Source: Sparassis latifolia (lineage: Eukaryota; Basidiomycota; Agaricomycetes; Polyporales; Sparassidaceae). From it: 64,000 bases of DNA. The notes under the pieces were generated by a model, which searched no databases, was not told the origin of the DNA, and was given only the letters and a program-made list of their open reading frames with translations. Below, piece by piece: positions 44,101-53,274 of this stretch. The stretch spans positions 2,046,001 to 2,110,000 of the forward strand of contig CM031556.1 in assembly GCA_018466975.1 (NCBI GenBank), in the 5' to 3' direction. The translations under genes were made by a program, and so were the position numbers. Position 1 is the first letter of the stretch; the number at the start of each line of letters is the position of its first letter.

Positions 44101-46079
44101 TCAGCTGCTGTGCGTGCTCAAGCTTCTTTCCTTGTCGCACTAGTGTTGAGCCTCTGTGATGCAGGTGCAATCCAACGTACTCAGTATGCTGACGCGTATG
44201 CGTCAACTGGCATTACACCCCGGCCTCATTCCTGCGAACTATCTAGAACAATTGCGCGCTGCTGATCAAGATGAAGACGTTCCTATGGAGGCTGTCAATG
44301 TCACTCCTGAGGAGAAAGCACGTCTGCAAGATGTTCTTGCGCAAGGCATTGAGGACAACGAAGAATGTCCCATTTGCTTTGGCATCTTGGCCGAGCCAAG
44401 GATCACAAACTGTGGTCATATGTTCTGTCTAGCTTGGTGCGTATCTTCCAGATTCGTTTGGTCATCTCTCCAACCTGCCGTTGTAGCATCACGGAGGTCA
44501 TTGCACGCGATCCAAAGTGCCCGATGGTGCGTTGTTTCATGCGTAGCATTCAAATTGCTGTTCTGAAGGATAAACCTGTAGGATCGGCGTCCATTGGGAA
44601 TGGGTGGCTTAACAGAGCCTCTACCCCCGTCTGACCTCACTCAGGCACCTGTCCGGCAAGATGATGAAGAGGATGATAACGACAGTCTGCGGTCCGGTTC
44701 TTCTGCGAAGATAGAGCAGTTGGTGGACCTGTTGAAGCTCACACCTTCCACGGAAAAATCACTAGTATTCTCACAGTTCACGTCTTTTTTGGATAAGGTA
44801 AGGCTCCGTTCTTTTCTGTGAGTTCCAGCAGCCTCACATTGTTTTCAAGATCGCTGAAACTCTTGAGAAAGAGGGGTGAGTCTCTGTGTCTCGTGCATAT
44901 CTCTATGAATGTTTACTTTGATTCGCAGCATTTCGTACGTCCGCTTCGACGGGAAGATGTCTGCAAGGCGACGTCAGGAGACTATTGCGCGCTTTTCGGT
45001 TCCTCTAGACGGATATTCCAGCTCTGTGGGGATGTTATCATCTACGCAAGCGAGTTGCTCCCAACCACAATCGCAGTCAACTCGCCGACGGACCCGGTCT
45101 AGTCGTGTCAGCTATGCTGAAGACCATGCAGCATTCCGTGATGACGACAATGATGCTGACTTTGTTGATGGAAATGATAGCGATTTCATTGACGATGATG
45201 ACGACGACGACGCTCCCAAGAAGAACAGACAGGGGAAGGGGAAGGGGAAGAGGGCGAGGATTAGTAACATCGTGTCGACCACCACCTTCAACGCTTCCAG
45301 CTTTGACGGTGTGAATCCGAAAGTCATGCTCATCTCTCTCAAGGCGGGTGCCTTGGGTTTGAACTTGACGGTGGCCAACAATGTGTATCTGTGAGTGCAC
45401 CTGAACCGTTTATAATCTGATGAGTTACTCATCCCAATTCCAATAGAATGGATCCGTACGTACTTTACAAGGGTTTCTGCTAATTACTGACATTAATTCT
45501 GCTCTAGCTGGTGGCAGGTAATGTTACAGCTGAGGTTAGGACTGAAGAGGTACTGACTTCTTGATAGGAAGGAATCGAATCTCAGGCCATCGACAGGTGC
45601 AATCGGTGAGTATACCATGTGATGACCGTGCTGTTGTTAACTGACTCCTACCATAGCATAGGACAGACGAAACCGGTGCATGTCTATCAGCTCATTGCTG
45701 AGAACACCGTGGAGTCCAAGGTCAGCAGTGGTGCCTATTCTTATGCCAGCAACTGACCTTGTTATGTCGTAGGTTATTGATATTCAAGAGAAGAAGCAGC
45801 TCATGATCAAAGAAGTATGCAGGTTAACATTTCCATGAAATGATGATTGACGATTGTACCGGGTATAGGCCTTCTCCGGTATCAAGAGTAGAGAAAGTCA
45901 GCGCCAGAAGAAGGAAGCTAGATTACAAGGTCGGTCTGCATTCGGCGCTCGCTTACACATCTGTTTCTGAAGATATTGTGTTCATTGCAGAACTTGTGGC
46001 GCTATTCGGTATTCGACAGGAAGCGGCATCGCAGAACGGGGCTGGAAAGCAAACCACCCTAGACGACTGCCATGCTTAA
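41149..46079 (+). CDS. RAD5: Rad5/HLTF-type SNF2 translocase and RING ubiquitin ligase
   Basis: About 1,150-1,200 aa over more than twenty exons. After a disordered, acidic N-terminus (VIEIEDDEEVVEEE) comes a HIRAN domain (GLVGPGEEVRLVREPHNKYD, NAIQVKN, VGHIPRQIA) that binds 3' DNA ends. The SNF2 core has DSMGLGKTLTMLSL (motif I, across an intron), VITTYQTV, ILDEGHNIRN (motif II) and VLTGTPI. A C3HC4 RING (CPICFGILAEPRITNCGHMFC) sits between the two helicase lobes, as in Rad5 and HLTF. The second lobe has SLVFSQFTSFLDK, YVRFDGKMSARRRQ, LISLKAGALGLNLT and DRCNRIGQTKPV. The family polyubiquitinates PCNA and reverses stalled forks. Lobe 2 has a long acidic/basic insertion before LISLKAG. One intron after RRTKE appears to use a GC donor. 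Confidence 0.92.
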
Positions 46080-46427
46080 CGTTTTAACACGTAAAGAATG
46101 TCTGCGTTGCGTTGAGGCTGTCTAAGCTACGGCGGGTGTTAGTGAGAATGATGCTTGGTGGTGCTTCGTGAAACGTTTATTATATACGAATAAGTAAGCT
46201 CACTAATTCAATGCTGTCTGATGCTTTTTACAATATAACTGTTCAACGACGTATATGTACAATCTCCGCTTCTTCTGCTCTCTTCTGCTCTCTGACGTAA
46301 GCGCCCAAATGCACGTGATGAGTGGCCTGTCTTGATGATGTCTTTGTGCGCGACTGATGCAGGACTACACACTTCGACATACACAATCGCGCATGGCATT
46401 CTGAAGAATAACAACGTCACGTATCGT
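46080..46427. other. Intergenic region before the Rap1-like gene
   Basis: No gene. It includes the direct repeat CTTCTGCTCT twice (46270-46291) and CACGTG at 46312-46317. Confidence 0.5.
46312..46317. promoter_or_regulatory. CACGTG upstream of Rap1-like gene
   Basis: This hexamer is 111 bp before the ATG at 46428, as CACGTGATG, the same extended form as upstream of the RING-CH gene and mad2. Confidence 0.4.
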
Positions 46428-48975
46428 ATGTCTCAACGCGTACAGCTATTCGTGGACAAGTTCGGGCAGCCTCTCCGTGTCTTTGTGGAGGCCTCAAGCG
46501 TCCTGCAGCGTCCCAAACTCATCAGGAAATTACGAGTTGCGTTCCTTCCATCTTTGATCAGCCACCCACAACTAACGTTTGAACTAAAGAATGCGGGTGC
46601 TGTGATAAGCCATGGGCCCGCGGAAGCACAGATCATATTGGTCAATCCAGTCACTGAGGCAGGAACAAAGTTCATGGCGGATTGGGGCTCGGATCCAGGA
46701 AAGGTCGTGTTGGACTCGGCATGGATACGTCGATCAGAAGACAATGGAAGACCACTATTAGTGGATGAAGATTGGGGTGGCCTACGAGTGCAAGGTGGTT
46801 CAGATCCTGCGGTCAAGGATGTCGAGCAGTCAGTTGTCCCTCCTCTTCCAGGTAAAATTTTCACTAACCCGACCAAGAAGTCCTCTGCCGACCCCTCGAC
46901 AGACACCACCAGATGGCGTTATCCCCGATCAATCCAGAGAGGATGTCCCAATGGTACTTGACCAGCAGAGTCAAAACAGCGTCCTCCTGAATCCTCCATC
47001 CTTATCCCAACGTGACATTAGTTTCAACAGTACATCATTTCCTCCACAGCCTCAGCCTCAGCCTCAGCCTCAGCCTCAGCTTCCGCATCTCTCGCGCGGG
47101 TCTGTAGTGGAAATTTCGGACATTACGGTCGGCCCTATGGCTCAGGAAACTGCTGCCGTTGTACTGCCGATTCCTTTGATTGACACTATCCGCGATGTCT
47201 TCAGACACCATGTGTATAACCCTGCTCAGTATACTGCTTATCCTCAACAGCCTCAGAACCAAATGCAGATGGGAGTGTTTCCCGCACAATTAATGACAAC
47301 CAACTTCGCCCAGCCAGGTTCAGTTCTCCCATCATTCCCGAACACGTCTCAGCCAGCTCCTCTTGAGAACTCCGTTGCAATGAGTCCTGCACCTGCCAAC
47401 TTGTCTGTGCCTTCCACGCCTCTGTTGCCCCAATCATCTCTAGAAGACCGTCTGACTGCGTCCACGTCTCCACCTCAAACGTTACCTTCCTCTTCGAAGA
47501 AACAAGTATCATTTAGCTCAATAAACTCACCTTCGTCATCTGCCTCCCGCTTCAAGGGCAAGGGTCACGCTTCATCCAATGAACGGCCTCTGAACCATCA
47601 TCGACGTGATAGTCTTCAAGGCGAGATGTCCTCATACAGCCCTTCCCCTACACCTTCTCGACGCAGTGTATCCGGAGCCCCTCGACCTGCGGGCGAAATT
47701 TTCAAACACAAATCAGGAAAATCAATGCTATTCGTTGTACAGGTTGATATCAGAAATAGGATAGATATTGTGGGTGCTATAAAGGTAAACGTCTTATGTT
47801 CCATTGGTTCTGTATAGACCTGACGCATGTAGTTATAGAAACACGGTGGAAAAGTCATTTCTGAGATCACTCAAGCAGACTACATAGTGCTCACCCCAAA
47901 TTCCAAGAACTTTCGCGACCTGCTCCAAGCTACTGTCAATGCTGGAAACCCCGCTGTACAGGCGAGCTTTGTACGCGACTGCGTTGAGGAAGAAGCACTG
48001 CTGGATGAAGGGGCGTACTCGTTCGACAACGTGGTTGTCAAACGAAAACGTGGACGACCATCTGCAACGGACAGCCCGTCGGCTAAGTCGCGTATTCGGA
48101 AGTCTCCGAAGACGGAGAAAAATAACACGGAAGATGAACACGATGTTGACTCTGAGGAACGAAGCAAGCGGAAAAGGAAGGAGAAGGCGCGCAATGCCAG
48201 TCCCCGTTGGATACCTCCAGACCCTCTCCTCCCCCCCCTACAACAGTGGTCAAGTTATCGGAGGGTAAGAACATCTTCACGCCTGAAGAGCGAGCGTATG
48301 TGACGGCGTACATTCCCATTCTCTTGGAGAGAGATCCTGACATGTCGTGGGATGCTATGGCCCGGAAGATGTCAGAGAAAGTATGTGACCAGATGATTTT
48401 ACTTCATCATCTTTACTGATGGAGACCGCTGATAGATACCTTCGCATCCCAAAGGTTCCTGGATATCTCATCTGAATAAAAGGCGAGACGAAATCGACAC
48501 TTTCAAGAAGAAGGCATGGATCGCATTCCGGAAGCGTCAGAGCGAAACTACTTCTCCGCCACCTGAATCTGCTATATACAATGGAACGTATCCATCTGGC
48601 TCTCAAGCACCTGGACCACGTACGGCTCAACCTGCACCACCCCCTGCGCCTTCAGCGACCAGAGACTTCAAAGTCATCTGCGACTTCTTTGCCCTCGGTG
48701 GTGCAGATAACAGGACGGACAACGAGGTGTGGATCGAGTTGGGCAGGCTGGTAGGCGTGGCGCTTTGTTCCATCTCTTTCATACTCATTCACACTGTTGC
48801 ACAGCATCCGACTCGAACCGCTGAAGGATGGCGCGATTTCTGGGAGGAGTATGGCGAGGATATAAACGCGGAGGTCCAGAGACTGGCTGTGGTGCAGGAG
48901 CGGCAAATGGCGCAGCAGCAGCAGGAACAGGCGACGTTCACCCGTGGCACACAGATGAAGATGGAACCTGTGTAG
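46428..48975 (+). CDS. BRCT-BRCT-Myb protein, candidate Rap1 homologue
   Basis: About 740 aa. An N-terminal BRCT domain (LFVDKFGQPLRVFVEA, LIRKLRNAGAVISHGPAEAQ) has the wording of the Rap1 BRCT. A long Pro/Gln/Ser-rich linker follows with five PQ pairs from a CCTCAG repeat. A second BRCT-like unit comes next (IVGAIKKHGGKVISEITQAD, ASFVRDCVEEEALLDE), then a basic stretch, a Rap1-type Myb domain (FTPEERAYVTAYIPILLERD, SWDAMARKMSEK, SWISHLNKRRDEID) and a second helical unit (VWIELGRLHPTRTAEGWRDF). Rap1 binds telomeric DNA or shelterin partners. The acceptor at 46912 restores frame after LPD. Between the second BRCT and Myb the frame shifts at a C8 run (48232-48239), explained either by a weak 47-nt intron (48200-48246) or by one missing C. 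Confidence 0.7.
47050..47079 (+). repeat. (CCTCAG)5 coding microsatellite
   Basis: Five perfect hexamers encode alternating Pro-Gln in the linker of the Rap1-like protein. Length is likely to vary between strains. Confidence 0.9.
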
Positions 48976-49177
48976 GCTTCTATGATCATGAGTAGAGATT
49001 CGTTGGTGTTTTTCTTGTATGCAGTATACACGTATTATGATTATTGCTAATACTCAATGCATTGTTGTTGTTCAGTACTTGATCGCAGGCGGCAGGGTGG
49101 ACAACCACGTTCAATACCATGATGGCTGCACATTATTCACCAGAGTTTCGCAGGTATATTGCTAGATCACCATGCAT

Positions 49178-49791
49178 CTATTCTGATTCTGTCGATGGAA
49201 CTGGAAACGGCGACCGCGGAGGATGCTTGAAAAATCGCCTTCGCCTCTCCTCTTGTGTCTCCGGCACTCCCTGTAGACTTTTCCCTCCATAATCGAAGGC
49301 ACCCATCGCTGTGCCCATTACAGCACAAGAAGCAACGGCCATTGGCAATGAGCGTGCTATGTCGCGTGAACTGTGAGGAACGAATACAGCAGACTGATCG
49401 AACATAACAGACCTCGGACTCCAGCCAAAAACCCTGCAGCGCAGGCACCCGCCGCACCATTCAATGCATCGTCCTTCTCGCGTTGATTTGCTATCGCCGC
49501 CTCGGTAAAGGCGAATGTCGCGCCCATGGCACCTAGACACGAAACCAATCAGTATACTGCGTCGCAACGCAATTCTTGATTGCACTCACCAAAGATACCA
49601 ATGGTTCCTCCACTCCTGGTGAAGAAGCCCGCCGCACCTCTCGTGTGTGTTCCTAGTGCATTCTGGATTGCACTGACGAAGGCACCGACACCGGCAGCCT
49701 GCAACCCGATGATGGACGTGTATTGGAGGGTCGGCTTGGGTTCGTACTCGTTGGGAGGCGGGCCCACGGCTGGCTCAGGATTTTCAGCCAT
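49178..49791 (-). CDS. Complex I subunit, NDUFA11 / 21.3-kDa type (Tim17 family)
   Basis: The product (about 165 aa) starts MAENPEPAVGPPPNEYEPKP, then PTLQYTSIIGLQAAGVGAFV, GAAGFFTRSGGTIGIFGAMG, DDALNGAAGACAAGFLAGVR and ends with a basic tail (ETQEERRRRFFKHPP). Four Gly/Ala-rich helices in Tim17/22/23 style match the fungal 21.3-kDa NADH:ubiquinone oxidoreductase subunit, an accessory subunit of the membrane arm. Three exons are implied, with introns after IFG and GVR. It starts 244 bp from the EED-like gene, divergently. Confidence 0.8.
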
Positions 49792-50035
49792 GTGTAGGCA
49801 GAAAATCAGGCTATACAGAGTATAAGTCTGAGGAGGCTCGAGGGGTCGAAACTGAAGTTGTGTCGCGCGCCGGGACGGGCAGGACACGGCGGCAGCGAAC
49901 GACGCCTGTTGGCCAATCACGGACGCGGTTTTCCGATACCAACCTCTGCGCCACCAACTTGCAAGTACTGCTTCCTGCCAGTCAACCTCAGACTTGTGTT
50001 CTGCTCGTAACCTGGGGACCTCTCTCGCCGTAATA

Positions 50036-52075
50036 ATGGACCAGTTCGTGCCCGACGCCTTGCCTTGGTATCAAGGCTCCAAAGATTATGTCCCGTTCAC
50101 TCTCGCAAAGCTCATAAGCGTCCGTCGCCGCGGTTCCTGTACCCTCTGCGACCTATAGCTCACCATAGCGGCAGTCAGACAACCCTGACGCTCCCCCGTT
50201 CTACTGCACTGCTGCATTTCCTTGGAGTCATACCTCCCTGGCTACTCTATGGACAGATGAAAAGCAAATATCAGACTGGAAGGAGACAGTACAGGAGTAT
50301 ATTGGGTCCATTGCAGTAGGAAGCCGAGGCCGCCTATATGTGTTTCCGAAACTTGCAGCCGCTAAACCTTTCTGTGTGAGACTATGTGACGTATGAATAT
50401 AATTTCTCAGAAAGCGTTCAAGGACCACGATGCTGAAGATTCTAACATGCAGGAGTCCATGGAAGTTCATTGCGTTACTTGGGCTTTGAGAGATGTAGCC
50501 GATCCGCTGGTCGTTTTCGCGGCTTCTAGCCTCATCTTAGTCCTCCGCGTCAAGACACGGAAAGTGATAGGACAATTGCGTGGGCACGGCGGTGTAAGCG
50601 TTTGAACATTGACACTGGCGTACATTGGTCTCATTCGACTCCAAGCCGATAACATCAATAGCCGTCCACCCTTCCCATCCATACCTCTTCTGCACAACAT
50701 CAAGAGACTTCACGACGCGGATATACGATTTGACACTCACTGCCTTACAAAAGCCCAATAACCCCCATTGGCCTCCTGGGACGTTACCTAGCCTTGCGGG
50801 TCCGGCCCATGGGCTGCAGATGTCAGAACCTGAAGGTGAAGGGTGTGGTCGGTGTGTGGTTGTCCTTGTCGGTGGCCGTTCTGGCGGCCATCGCGGGGCT
50901 GTGTTCTGTGCCGTGCGCATCTGTTTTCACAAACATCAGTTGCGGAAGTTAAACAACATATCCTCAGGCCTTCCACCGGTCTGAGCCTTTGATCGCGACG
51001 TGTGGAGTGAGTAGATCACCGTAGTCCCTTGTGTTCTGCATATTCAATCATTTAAAGATGGATCGTGCAGTGAAAATATGGTGTATACCCCCGATTAAAC
51101 CAGAGTTCCTAGCCAGAGAGGACAAGCCCTTATTCAGCACCGAGTTCATTCACAAAGCACGTGTACAGTCTATTGCATGGTGAGTGCATTTGTAAGGACG
51201 AGCAAGAATCAGGAGTGACTAGCTTGTGTGGAGGTTGAGCCACGATACTTTAATATCTCACTGTGCACCTGCGCCCATGCGCACGAAAAAACCAGACGGA
51301 GTGTATTATGAGAACGGAACAGGTGCGTCCCGGTCGAAATTTCTTAATTTCCTGGAATTGCCCGAGTAGCTGACCGCCTCACAAGTTGTAATATGGCGCT
51401 GGCTCGGATTCGACAGGTTCTTTCCTCCTGGTCGACCTTTGCAGAAGGTCATGAGGGGATGTGCGAGCGTGAGTATTTTCCCTCGTGCGTAGATTCGGCG
51501 ATCTAACGACTCCACGTTGTTATCAGGACTGGCGCGGAAGCGGTGCGTATAGCGCGTGTGGTCGCTTCTTACCTCCCTGATGCAACGCGACAGAATCCTT
51601 CAAGATCATTTCAGCATATTTCTTACCGCTCGGAAGCACCCTGGAATTACACGTCTTCCAGGATGACGACCACGACCCGCTCCTCCTTATTCCCCTTGGC
51701 AAGATCATTCGCATCATTCGCATCACGCACTTCACAGCACGCCGCACGCCACCCTTTCCTCCGGATGCCGAGGTAGTAGAGCTTGCCCAGCGCATGCAAC
51801 TCAATGACGACGGCGTTCAAGAGCAAACTGAGGGAGAAGATATTCAGAGTGGTAGCAACGACACCACACAAGTCGTTCAGGCATCGCCTGAAGCTTTGCG
51901 GTTGACCGCGCTATTTGATAGCGTCGAAGGGTGGGAGGTTAGTATCGATGGGGCCACCCGCGCGCGACCGGACATCCCAGAAGTCGACACATGCGAGGTC
52001 GCCTTCGGCGGGAGAGTTATTTTGGGCGTTGGCGACAAAGGAACGATGTTCATATGGCGACGGGCTTCGAGGTAG
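50036..52075 (+). CDS. EED/ESC-like WD40 protein (putative PRC2 subunit)
   Basis: About 515 aa with around nine introns. WD40 repeats run through most of it: VTWALRDVADPLVVFAASS, LRGHGGPITSIAVHPSHP with TTSRDFTTRIYDL, GHRGAVFCAAFHRSEPLIAT with CGMDRAVKIW, then RVQSIAWLSHDTLISHCAP with TVVIWRW. The CGMD...KIW and SIAWLSHDTLIS stretches parallel EED's SCGMD...LKLW and the VRWLGDLILSK segment, which favours EED over other propellers. EED binds H3K27me3 and activates the EZH2-type methyltransferase. The intron after PFC would be only 35 nt, so that junction is uncertain. The C-terminal part has an acidic insertion (EQTEGEDIQSGSND) before the last blade. Confidence 0.65.
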
Positions 52076-52399
52076 TGAGCGGTCACCTCGTAGATGTCGT
52101 TATGGTTCCAGCCTCACACGGAAAGTCAAGCATGCATATCCCGATCTCAAGCCAGTGATGATTCCTGTTGTACTAGGTAATGAATGAAAATACCTCGCTA
52201 GCAAGGTAAGGAAAGGAATTTCGCGCGCAGTAATCGCTTGGGAAAGCCCACCAACGCATCAGACAGCTCCGTCGAGGAAACAAGGCGCCAAAATCTACTC
52301 GTAGGCTGCTCCTGTATGAAGGTTCCTGAACAGCATATCCAAGATTAGCCCCATCTAAGGGTCGCGCAAAAAAGGACGTACGCCGCATACTTCCATCCT
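52076..52399. other. Intergenic region between convergent genes
   Basis: No gene seen; the 3' ends of the EED-like gene and the repeat-peptide gene meet here. Confidence 0.5.
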
Positions 52400-52921
52400 T
52401 TACGCAGGCCCATTGAAGAACTCCTCCAACACACCTGTAGGGGACATCGTAGGTACCTCAGCCGGAATGGTGTTCAAAATTTGGCGCTTGTTGTGGTATT
52501 CCTCGAGTACACCCGCAGGAGCCATCGTGGGGACTTCGGCAGGGATAACGTTGAGGTCAGCGCGCTCGTGAAGAGAATGCTTAATGGCGATGCGAGCAGA
52601 GATGTCATCTCTCGTCGCATGGAAGTCCGCACGCTTCTGGTTGCTGTATTCCTCGATAACACCTTGTGGCGCCATGGTAGGAACTTCGGCAGGGATAATG
52701 TTCGTGTTGACGTCGGCACGTTTGATGTAAGCGGGAATAACCTCCATCGGGGCAAGGCGGTTAGCGAGCGTGCGCTGTATGACATAACTGAGCACGCGAA
52801 GCGATATTGTGTGCAGAGAAAACACTGGACTCACGCGTAGAGGCATAGGCATAGGATACGCGATGACGTGGGCCGCGAAAGAGAAGACCAACGCAAGTAA
52901 AATGGTTTTCAGCGCGAACAT
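52400..52921 (-). CDS. Secreted Kex2-processed repeat precursor (three IPAEVPTM peptides)
   Basis: Two exons (52835-52921, 52400-52774) give 153 aa. Residues 1-21 are a signal peptide (MFALKTILLALVFSFAAHVIA). After a pro-region, Lys-Arg pairs at 47-48, 76-77 and 125-126 plus a single Arg at 100 divide the protein into segments. Three of these share the pattern N-x-IPAEVPTM-x-P-x-GV-x-EE-Y/F-x-N (cores at about 56-63, 106-113, 132-139); the segment 78-100 is unrelated. The layout matches kexin-processed repeated peptide precursors of fungi. There is no C-terminal CaaX, so it is not a classic basidiomycete pheromone precursor, and there are no cysteines in the repeats. The ATG at 52921 gives a clean signal peptide; an earlier in-frame start at 53002 would bury it. 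Peptide function is unknown. Confidence 0.85.
   Translation of the reverse strand: MFALKTILLALVFSFAAHVIAYPMPMPLRVSPVFSLHTISLRVLSYVIQRTLANRLAPMEVIPAYIKRADVNTNIIPAEVPTMAPQGVIEEYSNQKRADFHATRDDISARIAIKHSLHERADLNVIPAEVPTMAPAGVLEEYHNKRQILNTIPAEVPTMSPTGVLEEFFNGPA
52403..52717 (-). repeat. Three diverged peptide repeats with Lys-Arg boundaries
   Basis: Repeat units at 52631-52717, 52484-52561 and 52403-52483, with a non-repeat spacer at 52562-52630. Their IPAEVPTM codons differ at several third positions while the amino acids are identical. Confidence 0.85.
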
Positions 52922-53274
52922 GATGATATGGATATGTGGGGGAAGAAAGGGATTCCAGTGAAGATGCTGCGAGAGAGGCAATCGGTTCAACCGTTGGTTC
53001 AATGGTCGTCCTGCGGCCTAGCGCGGAGATGAACGAAAATGAAAGCAAGAAAGCTACAGAAAATCAGCTTGCTTTCGTGCTGAGACGGAGAAAATAGCGA
53101 CTCACGAAGGTGGCGAGAGATGGGAAAGTGGGAAAGAAGGCAGAGAGTGACCCGACCGACTTGTAGGTCTTCAGATCGCGATGGAAACACGCTAGTGCAT
53201 GGATCTCAGATCCATATCCTGGTAGAGAAATTTCCCAGTAAGGCAACCCGCATGATACTTACTGTGAGCCCTCC
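52922..53274. other. Divergent promoter of repeat-peptide gene and ESF1
   Basis: 353 bp with no supported gene. Short frames on both strands have no similarity. No distinct regulatory motif was recognised. Confidence 0.5.

Noticed and set aside
46850..46913. Apparent frameshift in the Rap1-like gene after VVPPLP
   Set aside because: The acceptor CACCAG at 46912 restores the frame (donor GTAAAA at 46852), so a normal intron explains it.
52481..52840. 119-codon plus-strand frame opposite the repeat-peptide gene
   Set aside because: It mirrors the repeats of the minus-strand gene and has no signal peptide or domain; the minus strand has signal peptide, intron and KR sites.
52919..53002. Longer start for the repeat-peptide precursor
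   Set aside because: Starting at 53002 would place 27 polar residues before the hydrophobic core; the ATG at 52921 gives a standard signal peptide.
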